From NCBI GenBank assembly GCA_020628975.1, contig JAHDEF010000123.1:1-5154 (forward strand): 5,154 nt of DNA, written 5' to 3'. The stretch comes from Aquimarina sp. GTDB taxonomy: Bacteria > Bacteroidota > Bacteroidia > Flavobacteriales > Flavobacteriaceae. Shown here piece after piece: positions 1 through 5,154 of the stretch. The notes beneath the pieces are model-generated. The model had not been told where the DNA came from and made no database searches. It saw only the letters and a list, made by a program, of their open reading frames with translations. Each line of letters opens with the position of its first letter. Position 1 is the stretch's first letter. The position numbers and the translations under genes are program-made.

Positions 1-8
1 CGCCTGAT

Positions 9-38
9 TTATTTAAGTACAAATCCTGCTGCTTTGTC
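9..38 (-). other. Out-of-frame continuation of DUF2126 (frameshift site)
   Basis: Reading the minus strand from base 38 in the +1 frame relative to the annotated protein gives DKAAGFVLK followed by a TAA at 9-11. The GFVL part resembles the conserved G-(F/Y)-V-L-P segment that I recall following this point in DUF2126 proteins, whereas the annotated frame gives QSSRICT and stops. The switch lies at or near the GGGG run at 38-41 (minus strand TGGGGAC). Because the +1 frame also stops after three more codons, a single one-base error would not restore a long protein. Either several errors or real decay are involved, or an insertion begins just beyond the window. The match is short and judged from memory. 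Confidence 0.5.
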
Positions 39-1497
39 CCCATTCTAATATTTCGGCAATACGATTTTTTATTAGTGTCTCACTATCTTTTTTCGAAATA
101 TCAATATCAACAGGTAGGTTTCCTTCTTCCCATAAGGCATAAAAGGCGTCTTCAAAAGTAGGAATAATATATGTGTTTGCTACATTTAAATAGTCGCATA
201 GTGTCGATAAAAATAGTTGATCACTTCCTTCGGGAACTATAGGATTTGGAGAAAAACTTGATAATAATTCAGGGTTGTGCCAAATAGTTTTGCCATCTTT
301 TCTCCAATAGAGTTGAATTTCCCAACGAGGTAAAGGCTCTCCAGGATACCATTTTCCTTGAGCATGATGTAACATGCCGCCCTTTGCAATTTTATCTAAT
401 AAACGTTTGGTTAAATCATTTGCTAATTTGCGCTTATGTGGACCATCGGCTGTAGTATTCCATTCGGCAGCTTCCATATCATCTACAGAAACAAAAGTAG
501 GCTCACCTCCCATAGTAAGTCTAACATCGCCTTTTTGCAAGTCGCGTTCTACTTTTTGACCTAATCGGTTAATGGCTTTCCATTGCTCATCGGTGTAGGG
601 CTTTGTAACTCGTGGCGATTCTAAAATTCTAGTTACTGAATTATTAAAAAAGAATTCTGTTTCGCAAGGGTCAGACATACCCGTTACTGTTGCGGCACTT
701 TCGTAGTGTGGCGTACAGGCTAATGGGATATGGCCTTCACTGGCTAATAGACCAGAGGTTGCATCCAAACCAATCCAGCCAGCACCAGGTAAATAAACTT
801 CGACCCACGCATGTAAATCTGTAAAATCTTCGGCAGGTCCAGATGGCCCATCCAACGAAGGTTCGTCTGACTTCAATTGCACAATATATCCTGAAACAAA
901 ACGTGCTCCGAAACCTAAATACCTTAAAGCTTGTATAAATAACCAAGCATAATCTCTGCAAGAACCTGTTTTAGTTTTTAGGGTTTCTTCGGGTGTTTGT
1001 ACCCCAGGTTGCAACCTTATATTATACTTCAATAACTCATATATTTTTCTATTCAAATCGATTAGAAAGTAGATGGTTTTTCGGGGTGTATAATCTATAG
1101 TTTTTATAAAGTCTTTAAGTAAATCACTGTGATCATTAATCTCTAGATAAGGGGTTAATTCTTTTTTTATACTTTCGGTGTAAGTAAAAGGAAATTCCTC
1201 AGCACTTTCTTCTACAAAAAAATCAAAAGGATTTATGGTTTTTAAATCGGCTGTAATTTCAACATCGATAGATAACTCATCTGTTTTTTCAGGAAAAACT
1301 ACTCTTGCCAAATAATTGCCAAAAGGATCTTGTTGCCAATTAAAAAAATGATCTTCAGGAGTTATTTTTAAAGAATAAGATTCTATTGGAGTACGGCTGT
1401 GTGGTGCAGGTCTGAGTCGAAATATATGTGGCGATAAGTTTACTCTTTTATCATACTTATATACCGTTTTGTGTGAAATTACTATTTTTAATGCCAT
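13..1497 (-). CDS. Transglutaminase-like protein with N-terminal bacterial transglutaminase domain and truncated DUF2126
   Basis: This 494-residue product has three regions. Residues 1 to about 95 form the bacterial transglutaminase-like N-terminal domain (LSPHIFRLRPAPHSRTPI and FNWQQDPFGNYLARVVFPEK are typical). Residues about 145-250 form the transglutaminase/protease core, with a likely catalytic triad of Cys180 (in TGSCRDYAW), His229 (in DLHAWVEVYLPG) and Asp245 (in GLDATSG). DUF2126 starts near residue 305 (VRLTMGGEPTFVSVDDMEAAEWN, then GKWYPGEPLPRW and YWRKDG). The start fits the family, whose proteins open with a similar short beta strand; no clear ribosome site precedes it. From memory, full-length relatives run to roughly 1,100 residues, so more than half of the expected protein is missing. 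The last seven or so residues do not look like the family, whereas the +1 frame does. Transglutaminase-like folds carry peptidase or acyl-transfer chemistry, but the substrate of this family is not established. Domain assignment is firm; whether the gene is functional is unclear. Confidence 0.88.
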   Translation of the reverse strand: MALKIVISHKTVYKYDKRVNLSPHIFRLRPAPHSRTPIESYSLKITPEDHFFNWQQDPFGNYLARVVFPEKTDELSIDVEITADLKTINPFDFFVEESAEEFPFTYTESIKKELTPYLEINDHSDLLKDFIKTIDYTPRKTIYFLIDLNRKIYELLKYNIRLQPGVQTPEETLKTKTGSCRDYAWLFIQALRYLGFGARFVSGYIVQLKSDEPSLDGPSGPAEDFTDLHAWVEVYLPGAGWIGLDATSGLLASEGHIPLACTPHYESAATVTGMSDPCETEFFFNNSVTRILESPRVTKPYTDEQWKAINRLGQKVERDLQKGDVRLTMGGEPTFVSVDDMEAAEWNTTADGPHKRKLANDLTKRLLDKIAKGGMLHHAQGKWYPGEPLPRWEIQLYWRKDGKTIWHNPELLSSFSPNPIVPEGSDQLFLSTLCDYLNVANTYIIPTFEDAFYALWEEGNLPVDIDISKKDSETLIKNRIAEILEWGQSSRICT

Positions 1498-1782
1498 TAG
1501 ATTATATTTATATACACGACTTTCCGCACTTTTTACTATTCCTTTTTTAAGAGCAAATTTTTCGTCATTTTAATCGGAAATTATTTTCTTAAAAATTAGC
1601 ACAAAAGAACGACAATTCGAATAATAAATCGTTAAATATAATCCTGTTAAAATCGCATTATTTATAAATCTCTTAAGGATTTATGCTTTAAATATAATTA
1701 GTCGGCATTCTTGATCAAATGACTAATAATGAAAGTTCTTTTTGAGAAACATTTTCGGTCATTTATACCTTCTAATTACATT
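1498..1782. other. AT-rich intergenic region between two minus-strand genes
   Basis: This 285-base gap lies downstream of the topoisomerase gene and upstream of the transglutaminase-like gene. I see no credible coding sequence, tRNA or strong GC-rich terminator in it. It contains two exact copies of TTAAATATAAT (1632-1642 and 1688-1698), and a related AAATATAATC lies on the minus strand just before the downstream start codon. These may be AT-rich coincidence. The size of the gap argues that the downstream gene has its own promoter, but no clear TTG plus TAnnTTTG pair was found by eye. Confidence 0.6.
1694..1730. repeat. Small interrupted inverted repeat with a central palindrome
   Basis: ATTAGTC (1697-1703) and GACTAAT (1721-1727) are perfect inverted copies. 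Beyond one mismatch, two more pairs extend the arms to 1694 and 1730. The spacer holds the 8-base palindrome TTGATCAA (1711-1718). It starts about 50 bases past the topoisomerase stop codon, so it could be part of a transcript-end structure or a protein-binding site. The stem is AT-rich and has no adjacent U-run on the minus-strand transcript, so a canonical intrinsic terminator is not supported. Confidence 0.35.
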
Positions 1783-2874
1783 TTAGCTTGAAATATTCGG
1801 CGTGTATTTTTCAATAAGCTCTAGTAGATTTTCTTCTGCCAAAGTAAAAAAAGAATTGTTAGATTTTTTGTTGATAGCCGCTTCAAAATAAGGCTGAATG
1901 CTACCGTTTATAAATGATGCTGTTATATGTGGATGCACATAATATTTTTTACAAACATTAGGGGTGTTGCCCAAAGCTTTCGAAGCTGCTTTATAACCTG
2001 CAGCTATACTTGCTTTTTGTTTTTTTTCGTCAGTTGTAATTCCGATACCCAATAAGGTTTCAAAAAACACCAATGAAGCCGCCCATGTACGAAAATCTTT
2101 TGCGGTAAAATCGGCTAATGAAATTTCTTGCAAATACGAATTCACCATACCACTATCAATACATTGCTTCTCGCCATTTTCATCAAAGTAGTGAAATAAT
2201 TCCCACCCAGGTATTTCCTCGCACTTATTTACTAAAGAAATAAGTTTTTTGTTTCTAACGGTTATTTTGTGAGATTTTCCGCGTTTGCCTACAAAATGAA
2301 ACTTTATTTTGTCCTTGTATATATCTACATGTTTTTTTCTTAGGGTTACCAATCCATACGTTTTATTTCGTTTGGCATATTGTTCATTCCCTACACGAAT
2401 GTGCGTTTCATCCATTAGCTTAATTACTAAAGCCAATACTTTTTTACGATCCCACTTTTTGCGTATTAAATCTTTTTCAACTTGCTTTCGTATGTCAGGT
2501 AGTTTTTCCCCAAAATTTTTTAAACGAAAAAACTTAGTTTGGTTTCGAAGCTTACTCCACTGTGGGTGATAGCGATACTGTTTACGTTTCTTAACATCCC
2601 TACCCACCGCTTGCAGATGTCCTTTTTCTAATATAGAAATTTTAACCTCTTGCCAAGCTGGTGGAATTACTAAAGCTTCTATTCGGGTGATGGTTTCAGG
2701 ATCCTTTACTAAATTTCCATCATACTGATATTTAAAGGCATCTATCGATCCTAATCGAAAAATTTTCAATTGATCATCAGTGGTATATGCCAAATTAAAG
2801 TTAGCTATCGAAGCCTCTGGAGATTTCCAAAACTGATCAAAAACTATAGGCTTCAAATTATTTTTTAGTTTCAT
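1783..2874 (-). CDS. DNA topoisomerase IB (poxvirus/bacterial type)
   Basis: This complete 363-residue enzyme should relax positive and negative supercoils by nicking one strand through a 3'-phosphotyrosine link, without ATP. The N-terminal DNA-binding domain covers roughly residues 28-105 (IEALVIPPAWQEV, then GHLQAVGRDVKKRKQYRYHP). The catalytic domain follows. Its active-site residues are Arg160 (ETHIRVGNEQYAKRNKTYGL), Lys197 (FVGKRGKSH), Arg262 (KDFRTWAA), Asn303 (GNTPNVCKK) and the nucleophile Tyr312 (KKYYVHP). The gaps between them (37, 65, 41 and 9) equal those I recall for Deinococcus radiodurans TopIB (R137, K174, R239, N280, Y289), where Asn replaces the poxvirus His. About 23 extra residues at the N-terminus account for the offset. 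The first in-frame Met is used; the next Met is residue 154, well inside the fold. The stop is a TAA at 1783-1785. It is transcribed away from the phospholipase gene, and nothing suggests disruption. Confidence 0.96.
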   Translation of the reverse strand: MKLKNNLKPIVFDQFWKSPEASIANFNLAYTTDDQLKIFRLGSIDAFKYQYDGNLVKDPETITRIEALVIPPAWQEVKISILEKGHLQAVGRDVKKRKQYRYHPQWSKLRNQTKFFRLKNFGEKLPDIRKQVEKDLIRKKWDRKKVLALVIKLMDETHIRVGNEQYAKRNKTYGLVTLRKKHVDIYKDKIKFHFVGKRGKSHKITVRNKKLISLVNKCEEIPGWELFHYFDENGEKQCIDSGMVNSYLQEISLADFTAKDFRTWAASLVFFETLLGIGITTDEKKQKASIAAGYKAASKALGNTPNVCKKYYVHPHITASFINGSIQPYFEAAINKKSNNSFFTLAEENLLELIEKYTPNISS

Positions 2875-2879
2875 AGTAC

Positions 2880-2907
2880 CAAATTAAGCTGACAAATGAT
2901 GATACAA
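2880..2907 (-). promoter_or_regulatory. Possible Bacteroidota-type promoter for topoisomerase IB
   Basis: On the minus strand, TTG (2905-2907) is followed after 17 bases by TTAATTTG (2880-2887). This is one mismatch from the TAnnTTTG -7 element known from flavobacteria, at a permitted spacing. The element ends only five bases before the ATG, so transcription would begin at or very near the start codon and the message would be leaderless. That makes the call tentative; in AT-rich DNA such matches arise by chance. Confidence 0.22.
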
Positions 2908-2966
2908 GTACCTTATCAAATGAGGTGTTAATACAATACAAATTATATTTAGCGGTACACTAATAC

Positions 2967-3016
2967 TTTAATGAAAACGCAACTTGTAGTGTGAAGCCAA
3001 TTGCGTTTTCATTAAA
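2967..3016. repeat. Perfect 16-bp inverted repeat (long hairpin) between divergent genes
   Basis: TTTAATGAAAACGCAA (2967-2982) is the exact reverse complement of TTGCGTTTTCATTAAA (3001-3016), separated by 18 bases. Skipping one base (2983), TTG (2984-2986) can also pair with CAA (2998-3000), leaving an 11-base loop. The stem ends 52 bases before the phospholipase ATG and begins 92 bases before the topoisomerase ATG. The plus-strand 3' flank is a run of A and the minus-strand 3' flank is mixed, so neither direction gives a terminator U-run. It could be a regulator-binding palindrome, a 5'-leader hairpin if transcription starts upstream of it, or a small dispersed repeat. Confidence 0.85.
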
Positions 3017-3057
3017 AAAACCTACTTATAAATTGTCTATTTTTACTCCAGTTTTTT

Positions 3058-3062
3058 AGAAG
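3058..3062 (+). promoter_or_regulatory. Weak Shine-Dalgarno-like site before the phospholipase gene
   Basis: AGAAG lies six bases upstream of the ATG at 3069. Many Bacteroidota genes lack such sites, so it is only mild support for this start codon. The signal peptide that begins immediately after the ATG is the stronger argument. Confidence 0.3.
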
Positions 3063-3068
3063 TACTAA

Positions 3069-5132
3069 ATGTTAGCGTATAAAAATTTTGCTTTTTGGTG
3101 CCCTTACCTACTTTTATGCTTAGGCTTAAGTCAACTTTCTTATGCGCAAAACTTAAACGAAGATTTTAAAGTTGGTTTGGTATTAAGCGGTGGTGGCGCA
3201 AAAGGTCTTGCTCATATCGGAGTTCTTAAAAAAATTGATGAAGTAGGCATAAAACTAGATTACATTTCTGGTTCTAGTATGGGTGCCGTAGTTGGAGGAC
3301 TTTATGCCTCAGGTTATACAGGAAAACAAATTGACTCCTTATTTTACACGGTTGATTTCGATGATCTTATTCAAGATAAACTTTCTAGGAGAAGAAAATC
3401 ATTTTATGAAAAAGAAGATGCTGAAAAATATGCATTAACACTTCCTATTATCGATAGTAAACCTGCACTTCCTAAAGGAATTTCTAACGGACAAAATTTT
3501 TATAACTTTTACTCTAGGATTACGGCTCATGTGAAAGATATTAATGATTTTTCCAAACTACCTATACCATTTTTTTGTACTGCCACTAATATCGAAACCG
3601 GACAAAGTGTTGTATTCGACGAAGGTCTATTACCTGATATTATTGCCGCTAGTGGCGCTTTGCCGACAGTTTACAGTCCTGTTTTATACAAAAATCAACT
3701 GATCACTGATGGTGGTGTTACTGACAACTACCCTATTGATGAAATTAGAAAAAGAGGGGTTGACTTTGTTATTGGTGTTGACGTGCAAGATACCTTGATG
3801 AATAGAAATCAGTTAAAATCAGTAACTGATATTATGTTGCAAATCAACAATTTTAGGACTATTAATGCTATGAAAACGAAAGCTCCTAAAACAGATTTGT
3901 ACATTCGTCCAGATATTAAACGCTTTAGCGTAGTAAGTTTTGATCAGGGAGAAGAAATCATCACTGAAGGTGAAGTAACCGCTAATAAATATATTGAGGT
4001 TTTAAAAGAAATTGCAAAAAAACAAGGTAATACAACTATTAAAAAAGAAATAGTTCCTATTCAAGAAATACATTTAGATGATTTAGTTATTGACAATACT
4101 AAAAACTACACTCGAAGCTATGTAAAAGGAAAAACCAAACTAAAAACTCCTTGTGAAATTTCTTTGGAAGAATTAAATGACGGCTTAAATAATTTATATA
4201 GCACCAAAAACTTCGAAAATATTCGTTATGAGATTACTCGAGATAGTACAAATAAAAATACCCTTCACCTAAATTTAAATCCAACTAAAACCAAAAGTTA
4301 TCTTCGCTTTGGCTTACATTATGACGACCTCTACAAAACAGCTGCCTTAGTAAATTTTACCCATAAGAATATATTGACTAAAAATGATGTAATTTCAATT
4401 GATGCTATTCTAGGAGATCAACCTCGCTACAATATTGATTATTATATCGACGATAGTTATAATTGGAGTACTGGAATTAACCACCGCTTATACCAATACG
4501 AGCGTTCCTTAGATTTTAATGCTGTTCGAAGACGTAGAAACCTACCCAATTCAAATGTCAATTTTATTGATTTAGAATATTTAGACATTACCACACAACT
4601 TTATTTTGAAACCCTTTTGAATAATGCTTTTGCGTTTAGGCTAGGTGCCGAGCAAAAATATTTAAATATCAAAACGCCAACTATTGGTGTTGACCAAGAT
4701 AATGTGCCAGGAACTTTACTAGATAAGATAAATTATATTGGTGCCTTTAGCACTATAAAATATGATAGCCTAAACAATAAATATTTCCCTACAAAAGGTT
4801 TGTTTTTTAGCGCTGCTTTAAATGCGTACCCCCTATCGACCAATTTTGATGGCGATTTTCAAGAATTTGCCATTTTCAAGAGCGAACTAATGTGGGCCAA
4901 ATCAATTGGCAATCATTTATCCGTAATGACCGACTTTAGTGGTGGTTTACGTTTGGGGAATACCGAAGGAATTAATTCCCTAGATTTCTTTTTAGGTGGC
5001 TATGGTTCTAAATTAATTAACAACCAAGTTTCTTTTTTTGGTCGTGATTTTTTTGATCTTAGTGGGAGTGAATATTTAAAAGGCGGAATAACTTTAGATT
5101 ATTTATTCTTAAAAAAACATTCGTCAACATGA
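3069..5132 (+). CDS. Patatin-like phospholipase with Omp85-type outer-membrane barrel (type Vd autotransporter), C-terminally truncated
   Basis: This 687-residue product begins with a signal peptide (hydrophobic LLLCLGL, likely cleaved after SYA at residue 26). The patatin domain spans about residues 34-240. It has the oxyanion loop GGGAKG (41-46), the nucleophile Ser70 in GSSMG (68-72) and the catalytic Asp214 in DGG, so the Ser-Asp dyad is intact. Residues about 328-405 look like one POTRA domain (ISLEELNDGLNNLYSTKNFE). From about 408 a bacterial surface antigen (Omp85) barrel follows, with many alternating aromatic strands, a KYFPTKGLFF motif (571-580) and FFLGGYGS (640-647). Known relatives are Pseudomonas PlpD and Fusobacterium FplA, lipolytic enzymes carried to the surface by their own barrel. 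Which lipid it acts on here is inference. The barrel lacks its last strands and a terminal aromatic residue: the frame ends with HSST after an A7 run, and the -1 frame continues. As written, it probably could not fold a complete barrel. Confidence 0.92.
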   Translation: MLAYKNFAFWCPYLLLCLGLSQLSYAQNLNEDFKVGLVLSGGGAKGLAHIGVLKKIDEVGIKLDYISGSSMGAVVGGLYASGYTGKQIDSLFYTVDFDDLIQDKLSRRRKSFYEKEDAEKYALTLPIIDSKPALPKGISNGQNFYNFYSRITAHVKDINDFSKLPIPFFCTATNIETGQSVVFDEGLLPDIIAASGALPTVYSPVLYKNQLITDGGVTDNYPIDEIRKRGVDFVIGVDVQDTLMNRNQLKSVTDIMLQINNFRTINAMKTKAPKTDLYIRPDIKRFSVVSFDQGEEIITEGEVTANKYIEVLKEIAKKQGNTTIKKEIVPIQEIHLDDLVIDNTKNYTRSYVKGKTKLKTPCEISLEELNDGLNNLYSTKNFENIRYEITRDSTNKNTLHLNLNPTKTKSYLRFGLHYDDLYKTAALVNFTHKNILTKNDVISIDAILGDQPRYNIDYYIDDSYNWSTGINHRLYQYERSLDFNAVRRRRNLPNSNVNFIDLEYLDITTQLYFETLLNNAFAFRLGAEQKYLNIKTPTIGVDQDNVPGTLLDKINYIGAFSTIKYDSLNNKYFPTKGLFFSAALNAYPLSTNFDGDFQEFAIFKSELMWAKSIGNHLSVMTDFSGGLRLGNTEGINSLDFFLGGYGSKLINNQVSFFGRDFFDLSGSEYLKGGITLDYLFLKKHSST

Positions 5133-5154
5133 ATTCGTTTTATCGTGTGACTGC
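5111..5154 (+). other. A7 run and -1 frame continuation of the barrel (frameshift site)
   Basis: Seven A residues (5111-5117) read TTA AAA AAA in the phospholipase frame, followed by CAT TCG TCA ACA TGA. If one A is read twice, the next codons from 5117 give TFVNMNSFYRVT and stay open to the window edge. That peptide alternates polar and hydrophobic residues like a barrel strand, and it fits the KK-x-x-hydrophobic-N pattern I recall at this point in flavobacterial relatives. A AAA AAA is also a workable -1 slippery heptamer for ribosomes, and a site for polymerase slippage. A missing base in the A run is the simplest explanation. The third frame is also open to the edge but looks less barrel-like. 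Confidence 0.6.

Larger units (their letters stand above)
2875..3068. promoter_or_regulatory. Divergent intergenic region of topoisomerase IB and patatin/barrel genes
   Basis: This 194-base stretch separates the two divergent start codons and must hold promoters for both, if neither is read through from outside. It contains the 16-bp inverted repeat described separately. On the plus strand an AT-rich stretch at 3023-3035, with a TTG at 3001-3003 placed 19 bases before it, is only a weak match to the Bacteroidota promoter pattern (TTG, then TAnnTTTG). No small open reading frame or RNA gene is convincing. Confidence 0.55.

Noticed and set aside
374..559. A 61-residue plus-strand open frame
   Set aside because: It lies wholly opposite the well-supported transglutaminase-like/DUF2126 coding sequence and has no recognisable domain; it is a shadow frame.
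737..961. A 74-residue minus-strand open frame rich in Cys, Phe, Arg and Trp
   Set aside because: It overlaps the transglutaminase core in another frame, exactly where the catalytic motifs are read; its odd composition is typical of a shadow frame.
1632..1698. Two TTAAATATAAT copies as a functional direct repeat
   Set aside because: An 11-base match made only of A and T in a very AT-rich gap is easily explained by chance.
2309..2569. An 86-residue plus-strand open frame
   Set aside because: It lies opposite the conserved catalytic domain of topoisomerase IB and has no independent support.
2967..3016. Invertible promoter switch or integron attC site
   Set aside because: The spacer of 18 bases is far too short for a Bacteroidota promoter inversion, no recombinase gene is in the window, and the arm ends lack the conserved attC core sequences.
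2967..3020. Intrinsic terminator
   Set aside because: The hairpin is followed by A on the plus strand and by AAAGTATTAG on the minus strand, so there is no U-run in either transcript, and it sits between divergent genes.

Overview
The window looks like an AT-rich chromosomal segment from a Bacteroidota bacterium, most likely of the class Flavobacteriia. This is inferred from base composition, the lack of strong Shine-Dalgarno sites, a possible TTG / TAnnTTTG-type promoter, and the flavobacterial character of the three proteins. No mobile element, tRNA, rRNA or CRISPR array is visible.

Layout: (i) 13-1497, minus strand: N-terminal part of a large transglutaminase-like / DUF2126 protein. It has a complete transglutaminase core, but the DUF2126 region stops early, and a family-like continuation can be read in another frame. 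(ii) 1498-1782: a 285-base AT-rich gap with a weak inverted repeat. (iii) 1783-2874, minus strand: a complete type IB DNA topoisomerase of the poxvirus/Deinococcus kind, with all five active-site residues at the expected spacing. (iv) 2875-3068: a divergent intergenic region carrying a perfect 16-bp inverted repeat (arms 2967-2982 and 3001-3016). (v) 3069-5132, plus strand: a patatin-like phospholipase fused to a POTRA-like segment and an Omp85-type outer-membrane barrel (type Vd / PlpD-FplA architecture). Its barrel ends early at a run of seven A, and the -1 frame continues open to the window edge.

The three genes do not form an obvious pathway. The topoisomerase and the transglutaminase-like gene are co-directional but separated by 285 bases. 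The phospholipase is divergent and probably has its own promoter. I see no convincing new multi-gene system. The most notable signals are the perfect inverted repeat between the divergent genes and the two reading-frame breaks. Each break lies within about 45 bases of a window edge, so sequence error at contig ends is a serious alternative to real gene decay or recoding.
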